DNA of 64,000 nucleotides from Pomacea canaliculata (lineage: Eukaryota > Mollusca > Gastropoda > Architaenioglossa > Ampullariidae). The notes under the pieces are model-generated. The model searched no databases and was not told where the DNA came from. It saw nothing but the letters and a program-made list of their open reading frames with translations. The DNA lies in assembly GCF_003073045.1 (NCBI RefSeq), contig NC_037592.1, positions 10,940,007-11,004,006 on the forward strand, written 5' to 3'. This document shows positions 45,315 to 60,300 of the stretch, one piece after another; within the stretch, counting starts at the first letter, position 1, and each line of letters opens with the position of its first letter. The translations under genes and the position numbers were made by a program.

Positions 45315-48300
45315 CTACAAGAATAAAATTTCAGAATATATAGTTCTACTAACACAGCCATATGATCACCTCAAGCCTTTTGGATATGTAATAAAGCATT
45401 TTTCTGTACTTCATACAAAAAAATTTTCTTTCAAGTTTACAAAGGGAGATTAAGGATGAACCCAAGGAAAGCAGGAAAACTACTTCTGAGACTTCTTATT
45501 TCTAAAGTGCAGATGACAAGACTTTCATCTCATAGATGGAACATAAATTTTTGTCCAGATTTCGGAATCTGTATCCTGTTCAAAAAAAAAAAAAAACCTT
45601 AAACCCATTAATTTACAAATAATAAACAAACCCTCTTTTTCAGTGAATCCACTAGCCTAATAGCATTGTCACAAAGACTTGTTTGTCTGCACAATGGTTA
45701 CCTGTGCCTGGGGTCTGAGGTGTGAAGGGTGCTCCAGGGGTCATAGGGCTAAAGCCAATCCCTGCAGGAGACGGAGTGCCAGCATAGCCACCTGGACTAG
45801 GACTTGGCTGGTAGCCAGCAGGGCTAGGGGTCCCCACATAACCAGGACTGTTGGCTGCAACATCCAAATAAGAAAAAGATGCAAAAGAAAAAAATGATTT
45901 TCCCCCATCAGAAGTAAGGAGGTGGGAGTAAAATAAAATCTTTTTCTGTTCCATTCATCACACAACACATTCATCATTGTTTGTACATTCATTTGAACGA
46001 GTCATGAGCACACAGCTATCATGTTCTCCTGACATTTAACTATCTCTTTGCATTGCTTTACTTATACATTTCTTTGTACTAGTCATGATCACAGCTATCA
46101 TGACATTGAACTATCTCGTTACATTGTTTGTACATTTATTGGTACTAGTCATGAGCACACAGCTATTATGCATGCAAGCTCCCACATGTTCTCCTGACAT
46201 TGAACTATCCTAACTTGCACACCTTGGAAAGTCGCAGGAGAGGTGGTGGTAGGGTGGTAGGGAGAGTATGTGCTGCCAGGTGTCTGAGGGGTATAGGGTC
46301 CCACAGGACTAGGAGCATCTGCCTGATACCCTGGGGTGGCAGGGTTCGGTGTAGTGGCATAATCTGTTGGTGATGCCTCTTCGTACGGGTAATCAAAGTC
46401 ATTATTCCTAAGTGGTCAAAAAAAGACATCAAAAAGAAAATAATCAGTTTATCTCCTTCAGTTTCACTAAAGATGATAGCTAATTTTGTAAATTTCAATG
46501 TCCAGACATCACTAAGCAAATTTATCAGCAATTATTTTGTGCTCTGTGGTCGAAGTTACTGCACATTTTCTGAACTTTTCATATTTATATGCAGGTAAAA
46601 AAAATTATTAAATGTTCACTGAAATCAAATATTACATGTACAAATGCAGATACAAAGCCATTTTTTCAATCAGTCACACAGATCTCAGCAGTTTCAGCTT
46701 GTAAGCACAAACCAGGAGAAAGCAAATTTCATCTGTACAATTCACACTAAGCAGAGACTTGAGAAAAATAAATTTTCACAAATCATTAAGATCAAACATG
46801 AATGGGTTATCTTACTAGTCATATTATCATGAGAACTTGTTTCTGACATACCGAGAAGGGGTGTTTGCGCTTGATGGATCCCAGGCACTGTTGCCACCAC
46901 TGGGTGTTCTGCTGCCTGCATCATGTAGAGGAGTCTGTCCTCCATAGTGCGGAGTGCGGCTTCCATCATGCAGTGGTGTCTGTGAACCATACATTGGTGT
47001 GCGAGATCCATACATAGGAGTCTGGCCACCATAGACAGGTGTACGGCCACCATAGGTAGATGTTGCTGTTCCTGCTCGTGGCCCACTGTGAAAGGTCAAA
47101 CATTTTGTTTGTAACCAACAATGAATTTCTAGTGACTATAGTATGTTGAGTTCTGTTTTTTTCTTTTTTCATGACTTGAAATGGTAAGAGTATAGGTCTA
47201 GTCTAGGCCCACAGAGTGTCAGTTCTCTTGATGATGTGTAGCATATGACAGAATAACATAACTAGCCAATCACCCATCACAAGCTCTTTTCACCATCCAC
47301 AACCTTTTCCTAAAACAATAGTCTCCAAAAGATACACTCAGGGTTTATATGAAGTTATGAGTACTGTGCATAGCAAATTTCATTTACAGCTCAGTGAGGT
47401 TTCAAAAGAAACAGTATACAGGCTGCAGTTAAGTGTCAGTTCTACTGATCACCCATATTGGCACTTACGTGAGAGTCAACAGTCGAGACTTGTCTACAGA
47501 GATAGTTTTACAGGAAGAGTGTAGTTCCACTCTAGCTGTGTCTTCTGTAGCATCTTTGACAATACCAATGTAACCTGTAAAATTAATTGTTTCATAATTT
47601 TGATGGTCAAATAATAGATATAAATTGCATAGGAGGATAATACAATAACTTATATTTGCTTAACATGTATCCATGCACATACATACATGCATGCATACAA
47701 TATTTGGTTGATTTCATCAGTTATTCAAAACCATAAATCAGCATAGGGAGTTTTTTTAGTTTAGTTTATTCCTTGTTGCTCCTTTGAGAAGCATAGGGCC
47801 GCAACAAACACCTTGCCAGCGGACCCGGTTTTAGGCAGCCCCCTTCAGTTGGGCCACGGAGTTTTTTTTTTAGGACAATACAATAACTGCTAATGAATGT
47901 TTTTAAATTTTGAAAAAGGTTTTTGATAAGCAATAAAATTCAAATTATTGTTGCTCCAAATATAAGCAGCACCTTACATACCCTTGAAGGGCCCTTGCTT
48001 GATGCGGACTGTCTGACCAATCAGTTCTCGATCACGTCGAGTCATTCCTCCTCGGCCACGGCCAGCTGAACCAGCTCCTCCGCCGCCACCTCCACCACCA
48101 CCACCACCACTACTTGGGTGAGCAGGGCTAGAAAGACGTGGTGACATAGGCGCCATGCCTCCCATAGGGGCAGCAAGGTTTTGCTGAAAAAATATTTTTT
48201 AAGTATTCCAATACAAAAATGTGAAAGGATGTTTGAAAAGAAGAACCCAGCAATTATCATCTCTACGAAAGGTTTTTTTCGAACATATCACATCATCCTT

Positions 48301-51300
48301 GACCTAACTTGACATTCTTTCAAGCACTTTTATTTACTAAGAACTGTTTCCACATTCTTCCTCCGTCATCACTGCAGTGATAAAACACAGATGCCAATGA
48401 TCCACATTTCCACAAAAAGGCAAGCAGAATCTAGTTAGAATGGCACCAATATAGCATACCCAATACCCTTCTGTGATTTGCCTTTTTTGAGACTAAATGT
48501 AAGAAAAGTGAAAAGAAAATAAATTTTTTTATCTACACTTTTCTTTGCCCTATGAGGGTAACTTACCCGTGAACTGCCTGCCAACACGAGATGTCTGGTA
48601 CGACATACAAAGTAACCTCCGTTTTCAGTCATCATTCGTGACATAAGGAAAGCAAAGCTACGATACAAATGCATTATCTCTCCTTGACGACCCTGAAATT
48701 AAAATATGTTGTGAGTAATTTATTCTCTCACCCTCAAAATCTTTCATTTAATGCAAATATCTACTTAGTTACTCTACTTATTCTATCTACTTAATTACTC
48801 TACCAGCAATCACAAACTTTTGCTATCCTAGAGTGCTGATTTGTTTTGGGGAGTGGGGGAAGCAATGATACAAATTTAAAAGAAAAGTATTAAAGGTACT
48901 TGTACTTCTACACTTATCATATAAAAGTTGAAGGGGATCCCTGATCGAAACAGTAATTTGGGATTTTTTCAGAAATCAATCCAAATGACAAAGTAATATA
49001 GGTTGATAAAACATTTCTCAGAATTCTTGCTTAATAAAAGCTTTTGTGTGCTAAATAAAATTACAGTAAAACCTCTCTATTAAGACCTTCCTGATTACAA
49101 CCCCCTCTTAGTTACAACCCTAAAATTTTTCACATTAATTTCGCTATATTAACATCATCCCTATTACAACTACCTCCACAACCCAACTTTGCTCTATTAT
49201 GACTTTTTCAAAAATCATGTGTTGAAAAAAAAATTACAGTTTATTTTAAAATAGAAAGCTTCTGGTTGACTGTTTGGCCTATAAATTTTCTGCAGAAATA
49301 ACATAAAATTGATTGAGTACATTTTGAAAGAGACTTCTTTTTCATTGAGTCTTTTTTTTCTGAACGCATCAGAACAATCAATTTTCATAATTTGCAGAAG
49401 TCAAATGTTTGCAAAAGATAAAATTTTGCAACCATCTTTTTGCACTCCATTGCAATTTTTTTTTTATTCTATAACCAGTATTACTGGACTGCTTGCAAAT
49501 GATTTTTTCCAGTTAACTACTAAAACAAGGCTGGTGTATACAAAGCGGTTTAGTCTCATTCATTGTTTAGGCTCACTGAGACTAAAAGCGGAGAACTTCA
49601 CAAGTGGCTAAGCATTGGTCTCGGCAGACAAATAGCAGTCCCCCTATACACACCCATGTCAGAATTGATAAGCATTACCAATTGAAGGCGAAAAAGACAA
49701 AGAAAAGCACTAACTTTACAAGAAAGAGGTGATCAAAATAAGTGATCAAGATGAGACTGCAATCATGATTGCAAATTCTCTTGGTGTGAGAAAAACTCAA
49801 ATTCAAAATATAATCAAGGAGAAAGGGCAATTATGAAAAGATGGCAGAGTGGTGAAAGTAGAGATCAGAAATTATCTAAAATTCATAACTGCCTCAGAAC
49901 TCCTATTAGTTTGTTCAACAAAAACTGACAAATTTCCATAGAGATTTCTTTTTATAGGGATTTCCAAAGACTCACAGAATGTGGTCCATCTATGACTTTA
50001 ACGACATCCTTCACTTGGATGTTATTGTTTTCTGAGTCAAGGGCAACAGCATGCCTTGTGTCTTTCTTTCTTGTGATGCTTTGTGGTTTGACAGACACAA
50101 CCTGCCAAAAAGACAAATAAAATAGTTGTCCATCATAGGATTTTAAAGCTGCCTTCAATAACATGCTATAAATAAAATTAAACAAGTTTACTATTCTGCC
50201 TTCAAAAAGTGATTTACACTTAAATTGGATAAAACTTTTATTCCAGTTAAAAATTTCCTTGTCATACAACATCACTGCAAGAAACCAAGAAGAAAAAAAT
50301 TCTGACATTATTGGTGATACAACATTTGCTTTTAAAATACTCACATTCAAGTATTGGGCTGTCCACATATTTACCTTTTACATTAATTTACTTACTCCTC
50401 TAACCAACAAGAATTTATTAATCTCATTAGTTCTTTTCCCGTTAAGATATCTTCCTTTTCACTGCACACTTGCATTCAAAACAATCTTTAACTCTTTACA
50501 GTTCTGAGTTTCTGGCTAATCTTCTATGCAGATCTGGTTTTTCTACTCTATGGTAATTCGCGAAGACTGAAGCCTACCTTGTTGTGCATGTTAAGGACTT
50601 GGAAGTTCTCCTTTTCTAGTCGAACTATAACACCTACAGTCTGTGGACTGAAAGAAACAGATGGTTAAGACCAGCCTGCTGACCACAACACCAGGGGAGT
50701 GCACTTCTTTATAATTCCAAGGGTAATGGAAAATTGTAGAAACAGGAAAAAGACTTTGTGACCCTAAACACATTTTTCAGTGCAAATCTTAAATGTATTC
50801 TCCACTGCAAATCTTTTTTTTAAAGAGAAAAAAAGCTTCATAATTTATTATACATCACTTACTCAAGTTGGACAAGATCACCAAACTGGAACTGTCCAAG
50901 GGAATCCACACCTGTAGCCATGTCTGTGCATAGCTGAATATCTTTTGGCAAAACTTTAAGCTGCAAATACAGTTACAAAATACAAAGCATTTCTATCTTT
51001 CTTATAACAAACTATGGATATAACATCTATGGATTATTATTTTCTTAAATTCATCAAAACAGGTATCTCTGGAGAAGAAATAATAAAAAAAGGAATAACA
51101 AAATACAATCAAAATAATGAGCAGAGGAATAAATAGGTCTAAGCAACAACAAAAACTGGAAGCAGATCAACTGTAGAACAAAAGATTATCTGCAAATAAT
51201 TTTACCACCTATATAATAAACTTCCAACAGCAGTCTCAATATGTGTATGACCATTTAATGAACAGTATACATAAAGTTTCAGACACCATCTAAAGAGTAA

Positions 51301-54300
51301 ACTCTGATCAATTAATAAATAATATTTAGGTGACATCACCAATGGTGTAACTATGTAAAATAGATCATGGACAGGGTGTACTGAGCTTGCTACACTTTAC
51401 AAAATTTAATTATTATTACTGAAAGACCTGTTACCAACCTCATGCATTGTTAGGTCTGAGAACAGCACAATCATCTTCTCCTCCACTCTTACTATCAGCC
51501 CAGTGTCTCCTTCGTAACGACCTCGAATCACTTTCACGTGATCACCCATTTTGAAAAACTTACGCAATTCATTTGCAGGAAACTCCAGAGGGTTCTGAAA
51601 AGATTTAGAAAACATCTTAAAATCAACATTAAAAAAAAATTATCATGATATTTCACAAGACTAAACTGTAATGCCAGGAGAATGATCATCTAGTGCAGTG
51701 AAAAAGTCTCGAGCTAAATGTCTCCTAAAAAGGACAGCCATTGACTTAAGCAGGAAAAAAGGCCTGACTACCTTATCATCAATGGTAAGGCCCGGGAGAC
51801 CACTTTGAGTACTTGCTAGATGACAAGACAGAGGAGCTCAATTTCCAGTTATCTGCTCCAGATTGGTGAAAGTTGACCAATTAACAAGAACACAAACCCA
51901 GCCAACTTCCTTCATATCCCTCTCTGTCTATCCAGCATGATCACCTCTCCAGTGTTTCATGGAAATCAAAAAGAGACCCACAGAAAGTGGAGGGAGGGAA
52001 GTAATGGTCATGGAATCTGGTAAGAAAGGAATTTTACCATAAAAAAAATATTTCTTCTTCTTATTGTGTCAGATGACATAATTTTGTGACAAATACATGT
52101 GTAAGGAGGGGTGTGCAGCAGTAAATAAAAAGGAGGTTACTTCTACAGAAGCAGAAAATCTTATGTCCATCAGTTCCAGCCACTTCATGCTAAGCTACCC
52201 AGCACTGGAGACAGGGTAGGCCAGACAAGTCATTTTGTGAGCAATACGCTCAGCCAACATGCTCCAGACTCCATCCACATAATCAGAGTGCGCTGCAAGG
52301 TACCTCAGGGAAACCCTAGCAAACATCATCTCACCACCAGACTATTGCCTTAATGATATTCATGGAGCTTCTTGGGAATCATCAATGACAAGGCTACTAG
52401 AATGGAGCTCTGAGGTAAGTCAGGACCCCTGCTTAGGCACTGGTTCCTTGCTAGATAAGCCCATTCCATAAGCTTTGAGGTCCTACACTGACTAGCTTAG
52501 TATATGCCAGGGAAAGGATGATGGGTGAATTGGTTAAGTTTGTGTACTCCCTGTTCATTGGTCAACTTTGACCTACTGGGAGTGGGTCAGTGGAATTAAG
52601 CTAGCTAGAAGGACAATCTCCATAGTCATGACATCTAGTATAACATGAACAAGAAATTTTTTTTTATTGTTGTAGCAATTGCAATAGAATCTGCAAGAAA
52701 GACTGTTGAATAAAAATGCTTTGGTAGAGTGTATGAAGCCCATTTCTTGTTTACTTCAATTTGCTACATTATTTCTTTCTTTTGGGGAAGGTTTCCATCA
52801 AAACAACTTTTGTAGTTTGGCAAACTTTAATACTGCACACCATATCATACAAGTTTTTAAAATATTGCTCTCAAACAAAACATTGCTCATTATAGTAGTA
52901 GCAAGTATACAAGCTCGCAGTTTAACTTTTATGGTCCATAAAAGCATCATTTCTTAAAGTCTCTCTTGTTCAGAGTTTTCCATTATGTGCTTGGCAATCT
53001 TTGGAAAAGAGCTGCTGCCACAGCTTTTGAGACTTGATTGTACCTAAACTAGTGTGAAGTTAATGTTAAGTGTGAAAATTGTAATACCTATTTTAGTACT
53101 CTTTCAAATCACAAAAGCTTGTATTTTGAGGTTGGTCCTCATTACAGATGCATTCCTCATGAAAAGTCACTTGGTGACATCAAATACATTGTCTTAAAAG
53201 TAAAACACTGACGGACATAAGAATAGGAGAAACCACTATTCTGAAGCCTATCAGGAATGTATTCTGAATCATTCTGGTAAACACATATTGTTATAAAATT
53301 CTCACCTTGAGATCTTTGTGGTTGGGTAGAAAGGTGATCTTGTTCCCATCAACCTTGATGACTTTACCCTGCAGATTTATCAACTCACCCTCTGCAACTT
53401 CCACTACATCACCTGGAGCTAGATTGTGGACTATCTCCCCACTGGCTTTCTCTGGAGCCACTGACACAAGTCAAGGACAAATCTGGCACAAGGACTACAA
53501 GAAGGGTTTTATTTCATGATGCACTGTAAGAAAACAACTCTTCTCAACGAAGAGAGTGCTTAACATAAGCATATTCAAAAATATTACAGAAAACAAATGA
53601 TACTTCAAATGTATAAATTAATGGATTAGTGAGGGATTCAGTTATCTGTGTCAACTTCCATAAACTCTAATTATTTATCACTTCTTGTTCCTATTCACCC
53701 CCAGTGGAGCATAGGGCTGCAAAATTATCTATCACATAACAAGATTACTATGACTGATGGTTTATCTGCCTCACTACATGACTATGTCCATCACTGTTTA
53801 AAAACTGCTAGAAGAGGATACATTCCACATCAATACCCTCAGGCTGTTCCTCAAACTTCTCCAGCTCAACCAGAGTAGGCTTGATCCCTTCAGACACCTG
53901 AAGAATCATCCAAATAATGTCACACTTCATACTAAAACTCCATTAAATCATCATCAAATATATCTTCATTTTCAGATACACGTATAGTCAAGGAACACTT
54001 CTATAATGTTACTAATTTTGTTACTGCTGTTTAAATACTTTCTTTTTAGTTGATTTACTGTTATGATTGATTGTTATAGTGTTTCTCTAAGGCAAACTTC
54101 TCAAGTATCTTCTCCAACCTTGGTTAATTCCTTCAAACTAAATAAGACAAAGACGTTTGGACAGAGGTCTTTCTCGTACCAAGCTCCATCAACTTGGAAC
54201 AGATTATCTTCGCACTCTGATTCTCTTACTACCTTTAAGTCTGAACTTAAGACACATCTTTTCAGGACGATGAATTCGTTGTGACCCTCTCCTGAGCATG

Positions 54301-57300
54301 AACATGCATAACATGGGTCTGTAATTTACTTTGTGTATAAGCGTATGTTGTAGAAGTGAATGTGTCTGTTATACGTGAATGTGAGTGCATTGTTGATGAT
54401 GATCTAGTCTATGTATGATTTGTGTAAAGTGCTATGAGCAAATCTTCAGAAAGGAGCTATATAAATGCTTATTATTATTATCCCATGCTATTGGAACCAT
54501 TAACTCCGGTATAAAAAATGTCAATCCGAAATTTACATCTGAAAAAGTGTGTTCGAAATATTTATCATCAGAACAATTTTCTGGAACAAAGTATATTCCC
54601 ATACTTAGGTTCAACTGTGTAAAAATAATCACAAAGTGTAAATGAGAGATCTGACTGATGTACATCTTTACTTTATTCCTCACAAATTTGTAATAAATAA
54701 AAAAAAAAAACAACCTAAATTGTGCTGTACAGTTATTAGTCTCACGGACTGGTATAAACTGAAACAGATTTTTAAAAATACTTAAGCGTAACTAAAACTT
54801 ACAATTGCTGACATGGCAAAGCTTTTGAACAAAAATCCCTTGCGGTTATAGCGGTTTCCTTCGAAGATAACAAAATCACCATCTGTACTGACTTCTCCTC
54901 CAATCGATCTAAAACATATTTATTTTCAAATCAAATAACATGTCAAACTGACTGGCACAGCTTGACTTTAACAAAGTCTGTCTTTTTAAAATATCAAAAT
55001 GTTTTGATTTCTGAACTGATGTCAATATATATGTTGAAGCTGAAACACAAAACGGAAGCGCGTGTGTGTGTGTTTACACATGCAAAGCAGAAACTGTCTT
55101 TGAAAGATAAAAAAATTCAATTATAAATCTTGCAATACTCTTCACAAAATCCTAGGAAAGCCTTTGGAGGTCCATTGAACATGGAGATGGCCACTGTTCT
55201 ACCCCAAACCTTAACCCAACTATTACCCCAAACCCTATGCCTAACCTCCACCTATCAATGATTCTAATTTACAGGAATATGTGAATATGTTTCATACATA
55301 CGTTCACATTTAGTACTTTTGAAATTCCTGCCATATAACCAGTGGGTCATTCATTAATTTTGTGCTGTTTATGATCTTTAAAATATTTTTAATCAATGTT
55401 TCATAACCCTCTCACCTCACAGCATCCACATCTAGTAATTTCTGGGGAGGTCTTCTTTTCCTCTTCTTCCCCTGATCCTTTGAAGAATACACAAATTTAT
55501 AGAAAATTTCAAAGAGAAGCAAATGTGATAATGGTACAAATCAAAACTAAAATCAATTTTATGATACTCAAAAGTAGTCCAGGTAAAATTAATAATAATA
55601 ATAGCACACTGCCTTTCTTAAGGTTCAATATACATTAAAAAGGAAAGGTAAAATACACAAAGACACACACAAAATGTCCATAACACATACAACACAAAAC
55701 ATCAACAAACTGATACATCAACAGCCATTGACACAAGACAGAATATCTGACCATCTAAAACAGACCTGGGCAAAGGAGGGCCGCGGGCCGGATCGGGCCC
55801 GCCTCCTGGCTCTGACCGGCCCGCCCGCTGACCCGTCCGCCAGTATAAATACTATATATACAGTATTGGGTAAAACTGAGTTAACTATATTAGTCCGGCC
55901 CTCTAAAACCATCCCAATTTCTCATCCGGCCCCTTGGGAAAATTAATTGCCCACCCCTGATCTAAAATAATATTTGCTATTATTCAATAATACCTATTTT
56001 AGTTCTATTTCATTAATATGAAGACTTTTACTTTCATCTGGTAGAAAAACAGTGCAGTTTGATACTTTCTCTGTGTTTCATTACTTAACTGTGTGAGGGC
56101 TTAATATGTTCTGCAGTACTGTCACAAGGAATGAGTTTCTCATAATTGGTAACAAAAAATCCCCCCAAAATGTCTTACAGTGTCTAAAATAAATATTTTT
56201 AACAGGACCCATACAAAGATTGCACATATATATGCATTTACACAAAACTTTTATGAAATAACTGTTCAAGAAAGTAAGATTTTACTGGTCAACAGATAAA
56301 GTTGCAGACTGCCAGCTTTCTTGAGAAAGTCTTTACCTGATTTGCTGAAGAGCGAAGGATACCCCTTGGCTGAGTGTAGTCAATGCGAGGTATCATCTTC
56401 AAATGAACAACATTCTGTGATGGCTCCACATAATCCACCTACAGAATTAAAGGCACATTTGCAAACACCTGAACTAGTATATATTCCACCTTAGATGACA
56501 AAGAAATGTGAACATACACATATTCTCAAAATGTTTACTGGTAACATGACATAAAAAGGAAACTCTTCCCATACAGTTTGCACCCACACATATGAACATC
56601 TCTGTAGCTACAGCTCAGTTGTGTCAATTTGTCCGTATTGACTAACCCATCAGATCTCAGCTAATCAGCAAATCCACAAATTTACCATTAGCAGGGAAAA
56701 AAATCTCCAAGACTTAAAAAAAAAATTGTTTTTAAAGAAGGCAAGAATGTGATCACAGTACAGAAAACAACCAAATCAAAAGACTTGGAAAAAAGTGAAA
56801 CATTGGCACACTATTTACCAGCTGTTCCTGTTCTTTTGTTACCTCATCAGATAAGTCAAAATGACAAAATGGGAGATTATGACAATATAAGAGATACAGC
56901 TGGAGTTTGTAAATTTATGTAGGAAAAATTTCAAGTTCATGTCAAATCTTCATGTTCATGAAAAAAATGTGTTTTCTTGAATAAATTAATGTCAGCTGAC
57001 TTTACCTGAGCAAGATCATCTCTGAAGATCCCCCGCTTAAGCCGAACCCATGTTTTTGGCTTAAGGTTGGCTGTTTCCTTCACAACCTTAAGCACATCAG
57101 TCATTTCTCTGATAGGAACCATCTGCAATTAAGCCAGCATAGTGTCTTCAAGAAATAAAATCAACACTGAAATTTTTAAAATGCTGAAAGTGAGACTAAT
57201 TTATCAACAACAACAAAAATCATAAAATATATGTTGGCTTGAATATTTAAGCTATTATTAACAGATGTACCACGCAAAAGGATCACAACTACAAATTTCT

Positions 57301-60300
57301 TAATGTCTCAAAAAACATTTTATATCAAAAGAATAGATGACCCAGTTTTATTGTTTCATAACAGGTCAGTTAAAAATCTGCTTCATGAATGACTGCAATC
57401 AGCCATCAGATAAATATATTCTCAAGCCAAAACTGCCAGTATGTAATGAATTTTTCTGAAATTTAAATGCCTAAAGGTGACTAACCTGCTGATTATAACA
57501 TCCAACTCGAAGGTTACCAATGCCTTCAATAGCCTGCTTCACATGAATCTGCTTGTATGCTTCAATGTATATATATCCTTTTAATCCCTCCTTGGCCACT
57601 ACTGATTTAATCTGCAGAGGCTGCACACAGTAAAAGATTTTTTTTTTTAACAAAACATAAAAATACTTTCGCGCTTCAGCAACTTACTTCAGAAAATTTT
57701 ATTTTTCAATTAGAAAATCTATAAAAACCAAAGTTTCCACTGTTTGCCTTATTCAAATTAATTTACAAATAGATGCTCTCAAATGATTCAACTATACATT
57801 AAGTACAAAACTAACCTCATCAGTGTTCTGAAACGCAATCATTTTCCGCATAAGATGGACCACAACAGCCTTCTCTTCTCCCATTCTGCACTTGACAACC
57901 CATAAATTTGGATCCCTAAAAATTAGAATAAGATGTCACTTTTTAACTGAAAAGTAATAATAATAATAAAATATAAAATAACCATTTGAGATAAATAACA
58001 ACTACTGGATAAAGTGTAAGACTTGTCTCAAAGTTATTGTTTTAGAATTAAATATTATTTCAACATTTAACTGGCAAGTTCCTTCCTTCTGTTATGCCTT
58101 AAAAAAAAATCTAACTTTTGAAAATGCTCTTGAACAAAACACAAATGCTGGATTAGATCTAAAAGTGAACAGTTACCTATCGTGGGTGTTTTATTTGATA
58201 CTTACTTCACACCAGGTAATCGTCCTTGTTGTGTGATTTCATCTGACATTTCCTCCCCATCACCAAAGCGATCCATTGCTGTTGAATCTCCATATCTTTG
58301 ACGATAATACGCTTCAATCTCATCCTCATCTTGACTTCTGTTAACAGACATATATTTCTTCATACACAGCTGTCAAGAAAGAAACACCAGCCCATCTAAT
58401 TTTTAAAAAATACACATATATATAGATAAAAATCCATCTCATGTATAATTTATATTTTTCTGTAAACAAATGTTTTGAAACCTTTCAAAAAATAGTTGGT
58501 TATTAGCACAGTTGAAAGTAAATTTTCTTTGCCCACACTCAAATAAAAATTACTCACTCTAAAATCTGATTAAGGCGCTGATGACTCTCAATTTCCTTAG
58601 CACTTGGACCCTCGTATGTTGACTTTCTGTCAATAAGTTCTTCAGCACCTTCCTCCCACTCCTCATCATCTTCGTCTTCTTCATCCACATCTAGTTACAC
58701 ATATATATATTGATGGAAATACTAGTGATTCATGTCCATTAACAAGGATTCTTAAAATAAGGAGGGCATATTTATCTAAGGCAGAGTTTTCACAAGAACA
58801 AAAGAACAAACCTGACTTCTTAAAACAATTAAATTATTTTATATGTAACTAAGCAGCTGAAAATTATTAATCATGCCTGAAGACCAATCTATAGTTCTGT
58901 ATAAAATATTAACAAAAACATTCAATGAAGTTAATCTCACAGATACTGAACTCGTTAAAAGATTTATAATAAACCTACCACGGACGTGTAATGCAAGTTT
59001 GTGAACCTACTCACCAGCTTCATCTATGATAAAACCCAAGGCTCCCCGCCTCTTTTTTTTCTTAGGACGACCAATTCCCTCTTCTTCGTCTTCATCATCG
59101 TAGTCCTGTGTTTAAAGCATTCAAGAAACCATGACAGTACAGTTAAATAATAACAATGGCAGATAATTTCTGAAGGCTAATTTCTAGATAATTTCTTAAG
59201 GGTGATTGTAAACAAAAAATTTATACTATTTTAAAATATAATGTTTATAAAATTGGTAAAATTGAGATAATTTCTGAAGGCTAATTTCCAAATAATTTCT
59301 AAAGGGTGATTGTAAACAAAAAATTTATACTATTTTAAAATATAATGTTTATAAAATTGGTCAAAAACTAACAACCCTTAAAAAGTGTATGACCCAAATC
59401 CACATATTAAGCATCAAAGAATAGTTCCAAATGTCAAAGAATATTCCTGTTTGAGTGTTAAGGGGAATGAAATCAACATTTAAAACAAAGTGTAAAGTTA
59501 ACTAGTCTTTTTAACTGGCAACTACTGCCTAAACTGATATAATAGAATATCTCCAGCAGCAAGTAGTTTCACTTCATTAATATGTATAAAATGACAGCTA
59601 TAAAGAAATAACAATTAGGTGGAAGTTTAGGAGACATGTATAGGAGTCTTTCAGCTTGGAGAGAGGGTGGTGGTGGTGGTGGTGGGAGAGACACCAAATG
59701 CACAGAAAGATGGTTCATAAATTTGTAAGAAAAGTGAGTTCTGCCTCAACTCCAAAGGGTCATCACTGTCATGTATCTATGTTTCAGTAATGAAGAAAAT
59801 GTTGATTTCATGCTCAAGTGTGTATTCAGCAGTGAGATCAGACTTCCCAACAATATTCATAGATCACAAGGTGACAGCAACAAAATCTCCACCATATATA
59901 ATGTCGTGTGTCGCTTGCTCCAGGAACTGGTCATGAGGTAATAGACCCAGCTCTGGGCACATCGTGGGCCAGGGGGCGTACTTGACACTGTCTGTTGCCG
60001 TGGCCTTGACATAAGACATGGGGGCAGGGGCCCTATTGCGTAGAAAGAGCAAAAGCCCTAAGGTTAGACCGAGACTATATATTGAAGGCCTGGGGTCAGA
60101 TCGGGAGTAATAGAGAAGAGCTTCGGTGCAGGGAGACGTTGGTGTACCCAGTGCTCGGCTGTGTGCTTTCCCTGGGATGGGACTCTACATATACCACCAC
60201 ATAGGAATGGAAGCAGGCCTGCTAGACCTCAGTGGAGGTAGGGGTTACCCCACAATAATTAATACAAATTTTCCTTTCTGTGAGATCTCTACTCCTGGGT

